DNA of 41,142 bases from Sphingopyxis sp. (GTDB lineage: Bacteria > Pseudomonadota > Alphaproteobacteria > Sphingomonadales > Sphingomonadaceae): the NCBI RefSeq assembly GCF_016463645.1, contig NZ_JAEMQX010000026.1, positions 1 to 41,142 of the forward strand, in the 5' to 3' direction. Positions 6,259-14,965 of this stretch are shown piece by piece (position 1 is the first letter of the stretch; every line of letters starts with the position of its first letter). A model generated the notes under the pieces. That model made no database searches and had not been told where the DNA came from. It saw only the letters and a list, made by a program, of their open reading frames with translations. Both the position numbers and the translations under genes were made by a program.

Positions 6259-8834
6259 GTGGCGAAGCAGGATTTCTCGACGGGTGGCTCGCAAGGCTGT
6301 TCGGCGAGGTGCGGCCGCCGGACCGCAGTCGTCCGCAGATCGCTGTGCCGATGCTTGCGCATTGGTTGCCGTATCGGAGCTATGACCAGAAGAACGCCTT
6401 GTTCTACAATTCGGCGTCCCGCGGCTTCGTGATCGAGGCGGCGCCCATGGTCGGATCGACAGAGCGGACCGGTGAAATCCTGACGCAGTTCCTTTCCGAG
6501 GGCGTCCCCGCCCAGGGCTGCATCCAGTTCTGCCAGTGGATGAGTCCAAGGATCGGCGAGCGGCTGTCGCAATGGTATCTCCCGCGATATGCTGCGCGGG
6601 GCGTCTATGAGCGCATGGCTCGGCATCGAACGGAGTTTCTGTCGGACGGCGTTTGGGCCTCGCTCTCCGCCGATGCCCCTTTCTCGCTTCGCAATCATCG
6701 CGTCCTGATCTCGGTGTCTTTCCCGGAGAACGCATCGATCGATACCGACGGGATCGTCGCGGTGCGCGAGAGCCTGATGTCGACGCTGCAGTCGGTCAAT
6801 GTCGGCGCGCGCGAGCTCGATCCAGTCGCGCTCATTGCCTGGGTCGACGACATGACCTCGCCTACGACGGCCGCGGGCGATGATCCCGTGAGCTACAATG
6901 CGCTCGATCCGATCGCGGATCAGGCGGTGCGGCGCGACATCGAGCTGCGGGTCGAGCCCGATCGGCTGCTGCTGCGGACCGAACGGTTCAGGCCGACCGG
7001 GGCAGATATCGACGGAGCGCCGGAGATAGGCGAGATCTATCCCGATACCTTCGACGTCCGCTCTTTCTCGGTCCGCAACCTGCCGACGCGCTGGACACCT
7101 TGGGATGTGGCGCGGCTGATCGGTGATATGTTCACCGACAAGCTGCGGATGCCTTGTCCGGTCGCGACCAGCCTGTGTCTCGAGTTTCCTGATCCTGAAG
7201 CGCTGTCGAGCCGGGCGAGCTACAAGTTCATGCGGACCACCAGCCTTTCCGATTCCCCGTCGGCGCGCTTTCTCCCGCAGCTGCGCGAGCAGTCGCGCGA
7301 GTGGCAATATGTTCAGGACGAGCTGCGGCAGGGTCGCAAGCTGGTGCGGGTGTTCTATGGTGTCACCTCGGTTTCTCCGAAAGGACGGGGCGATGCGGAT
7401 GAACGGGTTCTGAAATCCGTCTATCGCGCGGCCGGGTGGGATCTGCACGACGACCGCTATCTGCAGATGATGGGCCTGTTGTGCGCGATGCCGATGACGC
7501 TCGGCAATGGCCTCGCGCGCGACCTCGAGCGAATGAAGCGGATGCGCACCATGCTGACCACGACAGCGGCGCATCTGGCGCCCTTGCAAGGCGAGTATCT
7601 GGGCGGAGCCGTGCCGCACCTGCTGCTGGTCGGCCGGCGAGGACAGCCCTTCTTCTGGTCCCCATTCCAGAATGCGGCTGGCAACCATAATGTCGCCGTC
7701 TTCGGCAAATCAGGTTCGGGCAAGTCGGTGTCGCTGCAAGAGCTGTGCGCTGCGTTGTGCGGCGCGGGTGCGCGCGTGGTGGTGATCGATGACGGGCGTT
7801 CGTTCGAACACTCCGCCAAGCTCCAGGGCGGCTCCTTTGTCGAGTTCACGATGAGCTCGGGCTTTTGCCTCAATCCCTTCGGGATGATCGATCCGGCGCG
7901 CGCCGCTGACGATCCTGACTATCTGCTCGATTGCATGGCGATGCTTAAGGCGATCGTGAGCCAGATGGCGCGCCATATCGACCGACTCAATGACACCGAG
8001 CGCGGGCTGATCGACGGCGCGGTCAACAGCGTGTGGCAGGAAAAGGGGAGAGCGGGGCTTATCGACGACGTGATCGCCGCGCTCGAGGCAAGCGGCAACA
8101 TGCTGGGTGCGGACCTGGCGATCGCGATGCGTCCGTTCGGCAGCGGTGGGACCTATGGCGCCTTCTTTATCGGCGATGTCTCGTTCGAGCTTTCTTCGGC
8201 GCTTACCGTGTTCGAGCTTTCGGACCTGTCGTCGCGCGAAGAGCTGCGCAGCGTCGTGCTGACAGCGATCATGTTCCTGTCCAGCCAGATGATGCGACGG
8301 CTCGATCGCTCAATTCCCAAGATGCTGCTGATCGATGAAGCTTGGCAGTTGCTGCGGGGCGGGGCGATGGCGGACTTCGTGGAGGTCTATGCGCGCACCT
8401 GCCGCAAATATGGCGCAAGTCTGGTGACAGCCGCGCAGTCGCTCAATGATTATTATAAATCAGCCGGCTCGATCGCCGCGCTCGAAAACAGCGACTGGTT
8501 TGTCATCCTCGAACAGAAGGAGGAAACGATCGCGGATCTGCGTAAGCATGATCGCCTCGCGCTCGACGACTATGCCGATGCGTTACTGCGGTCGCTGAAA
8601 CGCCATGGCACCGAATATTCCGATATCATGGTCAAAGGTCCGGATACGTTGGCGGTCGGCCGACTGGTGCTCGATCCTTTTTCTGCGACTCTATACTCGT
8701 CGAGTCCAAAGGTATTTGCCGGCATCGACGCGCTGATCGCGCAGGGCCTCCCCATCGACGAAGCGATCGAACGGATCGCTTATCCCGGAAAAGAGACGCG
8801 CGGTTACGACGCCGCGCGCGAGGCAGCGGAGTAG
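6255..8834 (+). CDS. traC: Type IV secretion ATPase TraC (VirB4 family)
   Basis: An 859-residue VirB4-family ATPase that energises pilus assembly from the cytoplasmic face of the inner membrane. The first half is the TraC_F N-terminal domain. The second half is a RecA-like ATPase with a Walker A (G-K-S-G-S-G-K-S, residues 484-491) and a Walker B (M-L-L-I-D-E-A-W, about 690-697), followed by R-T-C-R-K-Y-G-A-S-L-V-T-A-A-Q-S, which is typical of the family. The length is close to F TraC (875). The start overlaps the traV stop. Confidence 0.96.
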   Translation: MSGEAGFLDGWLARLFGEVRPPDRSRPQIAVPMLAHWLPYRSYDQKNALFYNSASRGFVIEAAPMVGSTERTGEILTQFLSEGVPAQGCIQFCQWMSPRIGERLSQWYLPRYAARGVYERMARHRTEFLSDGVWASLSADAPFSLRNHRVLISVSFPENASIDTDGIVAVRESLMSTLQSVNVGARELDPVALIAWVDDMTSPTTAAGDDPVSYNALDPIADQAVRRDIELRVEPDRLLLRTERFRPTGADIDGAPEIGEIYPDTFDVRSFSVRNLPTRWTPWDVARLIGDMFTDKLRMPCPVATSLCLEFPDPEALSSRASYKFMRTTSLSDSPSARFLPQLREQSREWQYVQDELRQGRKLVRVFYGVTSVSPKGRGDADERVLKSVYRAAGWDLHDDRYLQMMGLLCAMPMTLGNGLARDLERMKRMRTMLTTTAAHLAPLQGEYLGGAVPHLLLVGRRGQPFFWSPFQNAAGNHNVAVFGKSGSGKSVSLQELCAALCGAGARVVVIDDGRSFEHSAKLQGGSFVEFTMSSGFCLNPFGMIDPARAADDPDYLLDCMAMLKAIVSQMARHIDRLNDTERGLIDGAVNSVWQEKGRAGLIDDVIAALEASGNMLGADLAIAMRPFGSGGTYGAFFIGDVSFELSSALTVFELSDLSSREELRSVVLTAIMFLSSQMMRRLDRSIPKMLLIDEAWQLLRGGAMADFVEVYARTCRKYGASLVTAAQSLNDYYKSAGSIAALENSDWFVILEQKEETIADLRKHDRLALDDYADALLRSLKRHGTEYSDIMVKGPDTLAVGRLVLDPFSATLYSSSPKVFAGIDALIAQGLPIDEAIERIAYPGKETRGYDAAREAAE

Positions 8835-8837
8835 CGC

Positions 8838-9308
8838 ATGGCAACGCGGCACCATGGAATGATCGAACGAAACTCGCGCCGTCCGGCGCGCTTCGACGGA
8901 CCGCGCGGTATCGCCGCGCTATTCTCGCAACTCCCGGACGCGCAGGAGGCGAGGGCGCCCGTCGAGACCTCGACGTCAGACCCGAAGGGCAACGAGCCGG
9001 GGGGGAAGCCCGGCCTTGGCGACGCGGTTCACTTCGCCCTGAATCTCATGGGCGTTGTGGTCTCGACGCAGCTGATCGTCTGGGGTGTTTTCTTCCTTAT
9101 GTTCCTGCTGCTCGGGGATGCGTCGATCGACGGCATGATGCGCCAGCTCGCCAATCTTTCGACACGTTATGTCGCGGCCGGTCTCGAGCGTCAGATGCAG
9201 TTCAAATGGCTGTTCGCCGGCGCAGACATCATGATGTGCGTCTTCGTGATCCTGCTACGGCATCGCTCGCTGCTGCCGGCCCCTCGCGTGACGAGCGCAG
9301 GGCAATGA
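8838..9308 (+). CDS. Unrecognised membrane protein between traC and trbI
   Basis: A 156-residue protein I do not recognise. The first 60 residues are polar and basic. Two hydrophobic segments follow, at about 66-95 and 122-142. The gene sits three bases after traC and overlaps trbI by four (ATGA), so it is co-translated with the mating-pair genes. The position corresponds to where F carries small tra/trb genes between traC and traW, but I see no similarity to those. A structural or stabilising role in the inner-membrane complex is an inference from position and topology only. Confidence 0.75.
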   Translation: MATRHHGMIERNSRRPARFDGPRGIAALFSQLPDAQEARAPVETSTSDPKGNEPGGKPGLGDAVHFALNLMGVVVSTQLIVWGVFFLMFLLLGDASIDGMMRQLANLSTRYVAAGLERQMQFKWLFAGADIMMCVFVILLRHRSLLPAPRVTSAGQ

Positions 9309-9853
9309 GTGATCGCGAACCCGAGCTGGAATTCGCATTGCCACGCACCCCGACGCCGCCTCCACCGCCGCTCCGGGTCGCGGGATTGAGCCTGGGCCAG
9401 ATCGCCGCTGCGGTTCTGGCCATTGCGGCTCTGGTCTGGGCGATCTGGGTGACCCATGCGATCGTCGAGCCCGCGAAGCGACAAGATATCGTAGCCGTCC
9501 GGCTTTCCGCGATTGTCGGGGAGTATGTGCAGGCCCAGGCGCGCAGCGCCTCGCCACCCGCACGGGTCGAGGCCGAGATGCAGCGTTTCATGGCGACGCT
9601 CGAGGAGCGGGTGCAGGAACGCGGGGCGAAAGGGCAGATCGTCCTGGTCGGCGAAGCTGTCCTCACCCGCAACGTGCCCGATGTGACCGATGACATTCGC
9701 CGCGCGGTTTATGCAACGGGGATACGCTTGCCAGAGCGCGGCGCAGAGCCCGAAGCAGCGCCACTTGCGCCGTCGCCGGGTTCGGCGTCGTCCTTTGACG
9801 GTTCGCTGCCACCGGAGGCGGGAAGGCCAGCAGATGCCAGCACTGCGAACTGA
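9305..9853 (+). CDS. trbI: Conjugal transfer protein TrbI (F-type)
   Basis: A 182-residue single-pass protein. A proline-rich cytoplasmic tail (residues about 13-22) precedes one membrane helix (about 31-52). The periplasmic part contains V-R-L-S-A-I-V-G-E-Y-V and K-G-Q-I-V-L-V-G-E-A-V-L, and then D-V-T-D-D-I-R-R-A-V, as in F-type TrbI, which affects pilus outgrowth and retraction. The start was chosen at ATG 9305, which overlaps the stop of the gene before; the frame is open further upstream only as an alternative reading of that gene. The C-terminal 35 residues are a low-complexity Ala/Pro tail. Confidence 0.82.
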   Translation: MSDREPELEFALPRTPTPPPPPLRVAGLSLGQIAAAVLAIAALVWAIWVTHAIVEPAKRQDIVAVRLSAIVGEYVQAQARSASPPARVEAEMQRFMATLEERVQERGAKGQIVLVGEAVLTRNVPDVTDDIRRAVYATGIRLPERGAEPEAAPLAPSPGSASSFDGSLPPEAGRPADASTAN

Positions 9854-10358
9854 GCCGCTAGGAATCCGCTGGCGCCTTTGGGCGACGGGAGGCACGCTGT
9901 GCGCCGCGATGCTGGTGCTGGGATCGCTTGCGGACTGGCGCGAGGATCACGCCCTGCTAGTCAACGCAAGCGACTCGCTGCCGAACTGGGCCTTCTTCAT
10001 CCACCGCAACAAGGCGCCCGCCCGCGGGGACAACGTATTCTTTGATCCGCCCGCCTCGACGTTGCTCGCACGGCATTTCGGCGATCGTGCCGGGCCGTTC
10101 GGCAAGCAGGCGATCGGGTTGCCCGGCGACCTTGTCGAGCATCGCGGCGACGTCGTGCTGGTCCAGGGCAAGGCGGTTGCGCGTATGAAATCGCGTACGA
10201 AGCTGGGCGAACCGCTCACGCCGGGCGTCACCGGACGCATACCGCCAGGTTGCTATTATCTTGGCACGCCGCACCCCGACGGCTTCGACTCCCGATATCG
10301 CGAAATCGGTTTTGTGTGCCGCGACCGGATAATCGGAACCGGGAGGGCGATCTTGTGA
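9834..10358 (+). CDS. traF: Conjugation-specific S26 signal peptidase (TraF/TrhP type)
   Basis: A 174-residue membrane serine peptidase of the S26 family, TraF type. It has one N-terminal membrane helix (about 17-33). The catalytic serine is in N-A-S-D-S-L-P (Ser48) and the lysine general base in G-K-Q-A-I-G-L-P-G-D (Lys91); both boxes are in the right order and spacing. A C-terminal C-Y-Y-L-G-x-P-x-x-D-G-F-D-S-R-Y block completes the fold. Such peptidases process the pilin in RP4 (TraF) and IncH plasmids (TrhP). Here it is probably for the traA product or another tra preprotein. The start (ATG 9834, GGAAGG seven bases upstream) overlaps trbI by 20 bases. The name traF follows RP4 usage and is distinct from the thioredoxin-like TraF at 14966. 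Confidence 0.9.
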   Translation: MPALRTEPLGIRWRLWATGGTLCAAMLVLGSLADWREDHALLVNASDSLPNWAFFIHRNKAPARGDNVFFDPPASTLLARHFGDRAGPFGKQAIGLPGDLVEHRGDVVLVQGKAVARMKSRTKLGEPLTPGVTGRIPPGCYYLGTPHPDGFDSRYREIGFVCRDRIIGTGRAIL

Positions 10359-10999
10359 ACGCGCGCGCGTTGTTCCTTGCGGCCAGCACCGTGATCGCGC
10401 TGTCGGGCCTTTCGTCGAGCCAGGCCAGGGATTTCGGCGTGCTCGGCCAGAGCTTCCCGATCATCGAGCCCGATTTCCTGGCCACGATCGAGGCGAGACT
10501 GCGCCATCTCGAACGGACGGGCGGGATCGCGAAGGCGAATGCCGAGTTCGCCCGCCGTGCTGAGAAGAGCATTCGTCGGCCCAAAGCTGTGGCAGGCATC
10601 GGACTGGCCACCGAAGCACGAAGCTGGACATTCGATCCCGCAATCACGGTCGAGCGCGATGTCCGCGATCATAAGGGTAACCTCATCGCGGCCCGTGGCG
10701 CGCGTGTGAATCCGCTCGATTTCGTGACCGTCCGGCAGGATCTCGTCTTCGTCGACGGCGACGATGTCGACCAGATGGATTGGGCGGCGCGGCGCTATGA
10801 CGATGCCGCCGCGAAGATCATTCTGGTTTCCGGGTCTCCGATCGATGCGATGAGCGCGCGCAAGCGCCGTTACTATTTCGATCAGGAAGGACGATTGACG
10901 GGCCGGTTCGGCATCCGTCACGTTCCTGCGATCGTCACGCAGGACGGCAAGGCAATGCGTGTGAGCGAAGTCCCGCTTGCTCGCAAAGGGGCAAGCTGA
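10355..10999 (+). CDS. traW: Conjugal transfer protein TraW
   Basis: A 214-residue periplasmic protein needed for F-type pilus assembly, where it works with TrbC. It has a signal peptide (about 1-24) and then R-D-F-G-V-L-G-Q-S-F-P-I-I-E-P-D-F-L, a typical TraW start. The C-terminal domain has a thioredoxin-like look without cysteines (F-G-I-R-H-V-P-A-I-V). Translation starts at GTG 10355, which overlaps the preceding stop (GTGA) and has GGGAGG eight bases upstream. Confidence 0.9.
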   Translation: MNARALFLAASTVIALSGLSSSQARDFGVLGQSFPIIEPDFLATIEARLRHLERTGGIAKANAEFARRAEKSIRRPKAVAGIGLATEARSWTFDPAITVERDVRDHKGNLIAARGARVNPLDFVTVRQDLVFVDGDDVDQMDWAARRYDDAAAKIILVSGSPIDAMSARKRRYYFDQEGRLTGRFGIRHVPAIVTQDGKAMRVSEVPLARKGAS

Positions 11000-11274
11000 T
11001 GCCGCTCTGGCTCGACATGCTCCGCACCCCGATGGCCGCACCGGAAACGGGGACTTTGCGGCGCTGGCGCTTTTGCTGGCTCGTGCTTTGCCTTTCGCTT
11101 GCCGCCACTATCGCGGCGCAGCGTCCCTTGCGCGAGGTCGCCGGGCGATGGGCGCCGGCAATGGCCGCAGTCCTCCTGCTGGCGACCATATTGGTGGGAC
11201 TGATCTATTTCCGCCGCAAAGGCATCGCCGACCAGGACTGGCTTGCCCGGTTCGTCGACGGAGACGAACCGTGA
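10999..11274 (+). CDS. Unrecognised small two-helix membrane protein
   Basis: A 91-residue protein with two predicted membrane helices (about 24-41 and 52-69) and a short acidic end. I do not recognise a family. It is embedded in the operon: the start overlaps the traW stop (TGATG) and the stop overlaps the traU start (GTGA). The coupling on both sides makes it very likely a real, co-expressed gene. It has no counterpart at this place in F. Confidence 0.75.
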   Translation: MPLWLDMLRTPMAAPETGTLRRWRFCWLVLCLSLAATIAAQRPLREVAGRWAPAMAAVLLLATILVGLIYFRRKGIADQDWLARFVDGDEP

Positions 11275-12293
11275 GCGGCGCCCGGGTTACTGTCATGGTG
11301 CTGGCGTTTGTGCTGGCGGGACTCACGCTGATGCCGGCGCGCGCCGAGGCGGCGGGACCGACCTGCAACGGCAAGTTCGTGAATCCTATCACAGACGTGT
11401 GCTGGTCCTGTCTTTTTCCGCTGTCGATCGGTGGGCTGAAGATCTGGCCCAGCGGGCGGCCCGATACGAACAATCCAACTTCGCCGATCTGCGCTTGCGC
11501 GGATCCGTTGCCTCGCATCGGCATTGCCGCCGGGTTCTGGGAACCGGCGAGGCTCGCCGATGTCACGATGAAGCCCTGGTGCTTCGTCAACCTGGGCGGC
11601 ATGAGGATCGCCCCGGGCTTCGATATCGGCCAGGGCTATCTCGCCGGCCCGTCGATGGTCGGCGGCCGGGCCCAGTCGACCGCCAAGTGGCACGTCCACT
11701 GGTATGTCTATCCGCTGCTTTACTGGATGGAGATCCTCACCGACTTCCTGTGCTTCGAGCAAGCGAGTTTCGACATCGCCTATATGACCGAGGTCGACCC
11801 GCTCTGGCAGGACGACACGCTCACCGCGCTGATCAATCCCGAAGCGGTCATCTTCGCTAACCCGCTCGCGGTCGCCGCCTGTGCGGGTGATTGTGTTGCC
11901 GCAACCGCCCATTTGCCGCTTGATAGCCTATTCTGGTGCGCGGGCTGCCAGGGCACGATGTATCCTCTGAACGGCAACATTCCTGCCAGCATCGGGCACG
12001 TCCAGTCCTCGCGCCTCGCCCTGTCGCGATTTGCCTACAAGATGCATCGTCAGGGTCTCGCCTGGGGCACCATGGGCTCCAAGGGTTTGTGCGAGAAGTA
12101 TTTGATGCCGGTGATGCGCAAGCAGCAATACCGCATCCAGATGGTCAATCCGATCCCGACCGTTAGCGGGCGCTATGCCTGCTCCGCGATCGGCGCTTCG
12201 ACGATGCCGCCCGACGCCGGCAGGGCCTATCCCGCTGGCGGCGAGGACATGGGCTATCTCGTCTGGCGCAAGCGCAATTGCTGTGTGCTGTGA
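11271..12293 (+). CDS. traU: Conjugal transfer protein TraU
   Basis: A 340-residue secreted protein required for DNA transfer and pilus assembly. Signs of the family: a signal peptide ending near A-R-A-E-A-A, then C-N-G-K-F-V-N-P-I-T-D-V-C-W-S-C-L-F-P; C-A-C-x-D; the block W-H-V-H-W-Y-V-Y-P-L-L-Y-W; L-W-C/F-W-C-A-G-C-Q-G-x-M-Y-P; and a cysteine near the end (N-C-C-V-L). The many cysteines would need DsbC. GTG 11271 is used as the start because it overlaps the previous stop. The stop overlaps trbC (TGATG). Confidence 0.95.
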   Translation: MSGARVTVMVLAFVLAGLTLMPARAEAAGPTCNGKFVNPITDVCWSCLFPLSIGGLKIWPSGRPDTNNPTSPICACADPLPRIGIAAGFWEPARLADVTMKPWCFVNLGGMRIAPGFDIGQGYLAGPSMVGGRAQSTAKWHVHWYVYPLLYWMEILTDFLCFEQASFDIAYMTEVDPLWQDDTLTALINPEAVIFANPLAVAACAGDCVAATAHLPLDSLFWCAGCQGTMYPLNGNIPASIGHVQSSRLALSRFAYKMHRQGLAWGTMGSKGLCEKYLMPVMRKQQYRIQMVNPIPTVSGRYACSAIGASTMPPDAGRAYPAGGEDMGYLVWRKRNCCVL

Positions 12294-13048
12294 TGCGAAG
12301 GAGACGCATCCTTCTCGCGGCGATTGGCGCTCTCGCGGCAGTCGGGGGTTTGTCCGCTCTGTTCGCCCAGAGCGTCGACGGTCTCGACATCGAGGCGGTG
12401 AAGCGGCGCGCGGCCGAGTTGCGGGCCGATGCCGAGCGTTTCGCTGAACATATCCGCGACCGGGGCGACGCGCACCGCGCCGAAGCCGAACAAGTGCGGA
12501 GGGAGGGCGTCGAGACCTTGCGGGATATCGCGAGCATCGACTTGCCTGCAGGGCCCACGGGCTCTGTCGATTTCGACGAGATCGTTGCCGGGGCGGGCGC
12601 GAACGCAGCGGCTCCGCGCGGGTCCGCGCCACAGCTCATCGTTTTCGCGTCGCTCTCGATGCCGGAGGAATCGCTGAAGCGGCTTATCGCCGACACGGCC
12701 CGCGCACGAGGCGTCGTGGTCTTCCGCGGTTTTCCCGACAATTCGGCCAAGCGGTTCACGAGCGCAATCGTCAAGCTGGTCGAGAACGAAGCGGATTCGG
12801 CATCAGTCGGGATCGATCCGCGCCTGTTCAGGGCTTTCGATGTGCGCGCAGTTCCGACCTATGTGGCGGTCTCCAGCGATTTCGATCTTTGCGAAGGCTT
12901 TGCCTGCAAGACGCAGGTGCCGCCTTTCGATCGGCTCGTCGGCAATGTGACCCTCGATTATGCCCTGTCGTCCTTCGCGCAAGGGCAAGGGCCGGGCGCC
13001 GCGGTCGCTTCCGTCGCTCTCTCCAATCTTCGGGGCAAAAGCGAATGA
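12293..13048 (+). CDS. trbC: Conjugal transfer protein TrbC (F-type pilus assembly)
   Basis: A 251-residue periplasmic protein. The N-terminus has a signal or anchor (about 6-25). A charged helical linker (about 35-80) precedes the TrbC domain, which looks like a thioredoxin fold without active cysteines: L-I-V-F-A-S-L-S-M-P-E-E-S-L, V-V-V-F-R-G-F, and A-V-P-T-Y with the cis-proline. In F, TrbC interacts with TraW; the same pair is present here. The start at ATG 12293 overlaps the traU stop, and the stop overlaps traN (ATGA). Confidence 0.92.
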   Translation: MRRRRILLAAIGALAAVGGLSALFAQSVDGLDIEAVKRRAAELRADAERFAEHIRDRGDAHRAEAEQVRREGVETLRDIASIDLPAGPTGSVDFDEIVAGAGANAAAPRGSAPQLIVFASLSMPEESLKRLIADTARARGVVVFRGFPDNSAKRFTSAIVKLVENEADSASVGIDPRLFRAFDVRAVPTYVAVSSDFDLCEGFACKTQVPPFDRLVGNVTLDYALSSFAQGQGPGAAVASVALSNLRGKSE

Positions 13049-14919
13049 GGCGCGGAGCACTCCTGAGCGTGCTGCTCACCATGCTGGCCGTATCGCCGGC
13101 GGCGGGACAGACGACGCTCGACCAGGCGCGCGAAGAAGGTCGCAAGCTCGCCGAGGATGCGCGCAACGACTCAGCGCTCGTGCCGAGTGAGGAAAGCCAG
13201 GCCGAGGCGGTGCCGGGTTACGCGGGAACGACACTGCCGCAGTCGTCCTATTTCGACGATCCCGACAGGCTCGTTTCCGATGCGGGCGCTGCCGCCGGAT
13301 CGAACGAAAGCTATCGCGTGGTCACGGATCCCGACAAGCTGAGGCCGACCTTCAGCAACGCCGAGATCCTCGCAACGACGGCGCGCGCCACCGCGATCGA
13401 GAGCGATCCATCAACCTATCTGGAAGGAGAGGATTACCAGTCGGCCGCCGGCAACTGCACGCCGCTTCCGCCTGGTTCATCTACCGCAGGCTATTATGAA
13501 GCGAGTTGCAACAGCGGCAGCAAGGTATCGCAGGAGTCGGCCAGCTGTACCGTCACCCTTGACGTCACTGTGCCCCGCGACAGGGTCTATACATACTATA
13601 CCGGGAGAATGAGCACGTTGCCGAGCGATGGCGGGGTTTATCCCGCGCGCGCCGCGTTCGATGACGAAATTGCCGCCGGTGTCTGCCGGGAAACGCGTGC
13701 GATCGACTATTGCGGCAATTTCGGCCCGTTCGGCTATACGCCGGCTCCCAGCTGTCGAAGCCTCGGACACACCGCCTATGAAGTAAAATGTTCCGAGCCC
13801 GCACAAGGCATCGGTCCGGGCGTTTATCATTCAGGCATCGTACTGGCGACCGGCCAATACTGGCTGTCCTACGAGGAGGAGGCCGGCGAGCCCGCGTTCA
13901 CACGCAATGAGAGCGCCTGCGCAGTGCCTGCTAGCGACGGTCAGTGCGCAGTGGAGCGCGAGATCTGCGTGGATAACGACCCGGTTACGCGGGTCATCGA
14001 CGGGGTTGCGGTTACACAGGGTTGCTGGGCCTGGTCGCGCAGCTACCAGTGCAACCGGATCGGCCACGACAATGATTGCGCGGACCTCGAGAGCAACGCG
14101 TCCTGCACCTATCTGCGCGAGGAATGCCTCGACGAGGAGCCCGATGGCGGACCATGCAAGGTCACGGACAGGATCTACCGCTGTCCGGTGCCGGGTCCGT
14201 CACCATCCAGCGATCAGCAATATATCTGCGGCGACGATGTCTATTGCATCAATGGCGATTGCGAGCCGATCGTCAGGGAGGCTTCGACCGAATTCAAGGA
14301 CGCGTTGGTTGCGCTCCACGCGCTCGATCAGGCAGGCGAGGAGTTCGATCCTGACACCCTGACGGTATTCTCGGGCGAGCGGCAAACCTGCCACAAGCCC
14401 GTGTTCGGCCTGATCGATTGCTGCGCGGGCAAGGTCAGCGGCTTGCTCACCGTCGGGGCCGGCGCCGCGGCGCTTGCCGGCGGACCGGCTGCGATCGCTG
14501 CGCTGGCAACGCCATTGCTGACGCTATTCGCGTGCTCCACCGAAGAGAAGATGCTCGATATCAAGGATCGCATGGGCTTCTGCCACAAGGTGGGCACCTA
14601 TTGTTCGTCGAGCTTCCTCGGCATCTGTTCGACACGCAGAACCGCTTATTGCTGCTTTGAAAGCAAGCTCTCGCGCATCCTTCAGGAGCAAGGCCGCATA
14701 CAGCTCGGGAAGCCCTGGGGAGCGCCGAAACGGGAACAGTGCCAGGGTTTCTCGATCGACGAGTTCGCCCGGCTCGATCTGTCGAAGATGGATTTCACCG
14801 AGGTGTACGCCGAGTTCATCGACGCGGCGCGGCTGCCTGATGAGGTAGAGACGATCGCCGACATTCAGGCGAAGATCACCAATTACTACGAACTTCATGG
14901 AGCACCCGGTGGCCCATGA
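13045..14919 (+). CDS. traN: Conjugal transfer mating-pair stabilisation protein TraN
   Basis: A 624-residue outer-membrane protein that in F recognises the recipient surface. It has a signal peptide ending near S-P-A-A-G-Q. The mature protein is rich in cysteine: I count about 30, many in short C-x(2-7)-C groups between residues 145 and 480 and again near 510-585. The block containing C-C-A-G-K followed by a hydrophobic glycine/alanine stretch (about 465-495), then C-S-T-E-E-K and F-C-H-K-V-G-T-Y-C, is the conserved TraN core. The variable cysteine-rich middle is the part expected to contact the recipient. ATG 13045 overlaps the trbC stop. Confidence 0.92.
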   Translation: MRRGALLSVLLTMLAVSPAAGQTTLDQAREEGRKLAEDARNDSALVPSEESQAEAVPGYAGTTLPQSSYFDDPDRLVSDAGAAAGSNESYRVVTDPDKLRPTFSNAEILATTARATAIESDPSTYLEGEDYQSAAGNCTPLPPGSSTAGYYEASCNSGSKVSQESASCTVTLDVTVPRDRVYTYYTGRMSTLPSDGGVYPARAAFDDEIAAGVCRETRAIDYCGNFGPFGYTPAPSCRSLGHTAYEVKCSEPAQGIGPGVYHSGIVLATGQYWLSYEEEAGEPAFTRNESACAVPASDGQCAVEREICVDNDPVTRVIDGVAVTQGCWAWSRSYQCNRIGHDNDCADLESNASCTYLREECLDEEPDGGPCKVTDRIYRCPVPGPSPSSDQQYICGDDVYCINGDCEPIVREASTEFKDALVALHALDQAGEEFDPDTLTVFSGERQTCHKPVFGLIDCCAGKVSGLLTVGAGAAALAGGPAAIAALATPLLTLFACSTEEKMLDIKDRMGFCHKVGTYCSSSFLGICSTRRTAYCCFESKLSRILQEQGRIQLGKPWGAPKREQCQGFSIDEFARLDLSKMDFTEVYAEFIDAARLPDEVETIADIQAKITNYYELHGAPGGP

Positions 14920-14965
14920 AGCTGCGCGATACCTGTCAGGACGGGGAGAAAAGCCGTTGCGTGCC

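Noticed and set aside
6216..7688. A 490-codon minus-strand frame opposite traC
   Set aside because: Arg-, His- and Gln-rich antisense frame opposite a conserved ATPase; typical shadow in high-GC DNA.
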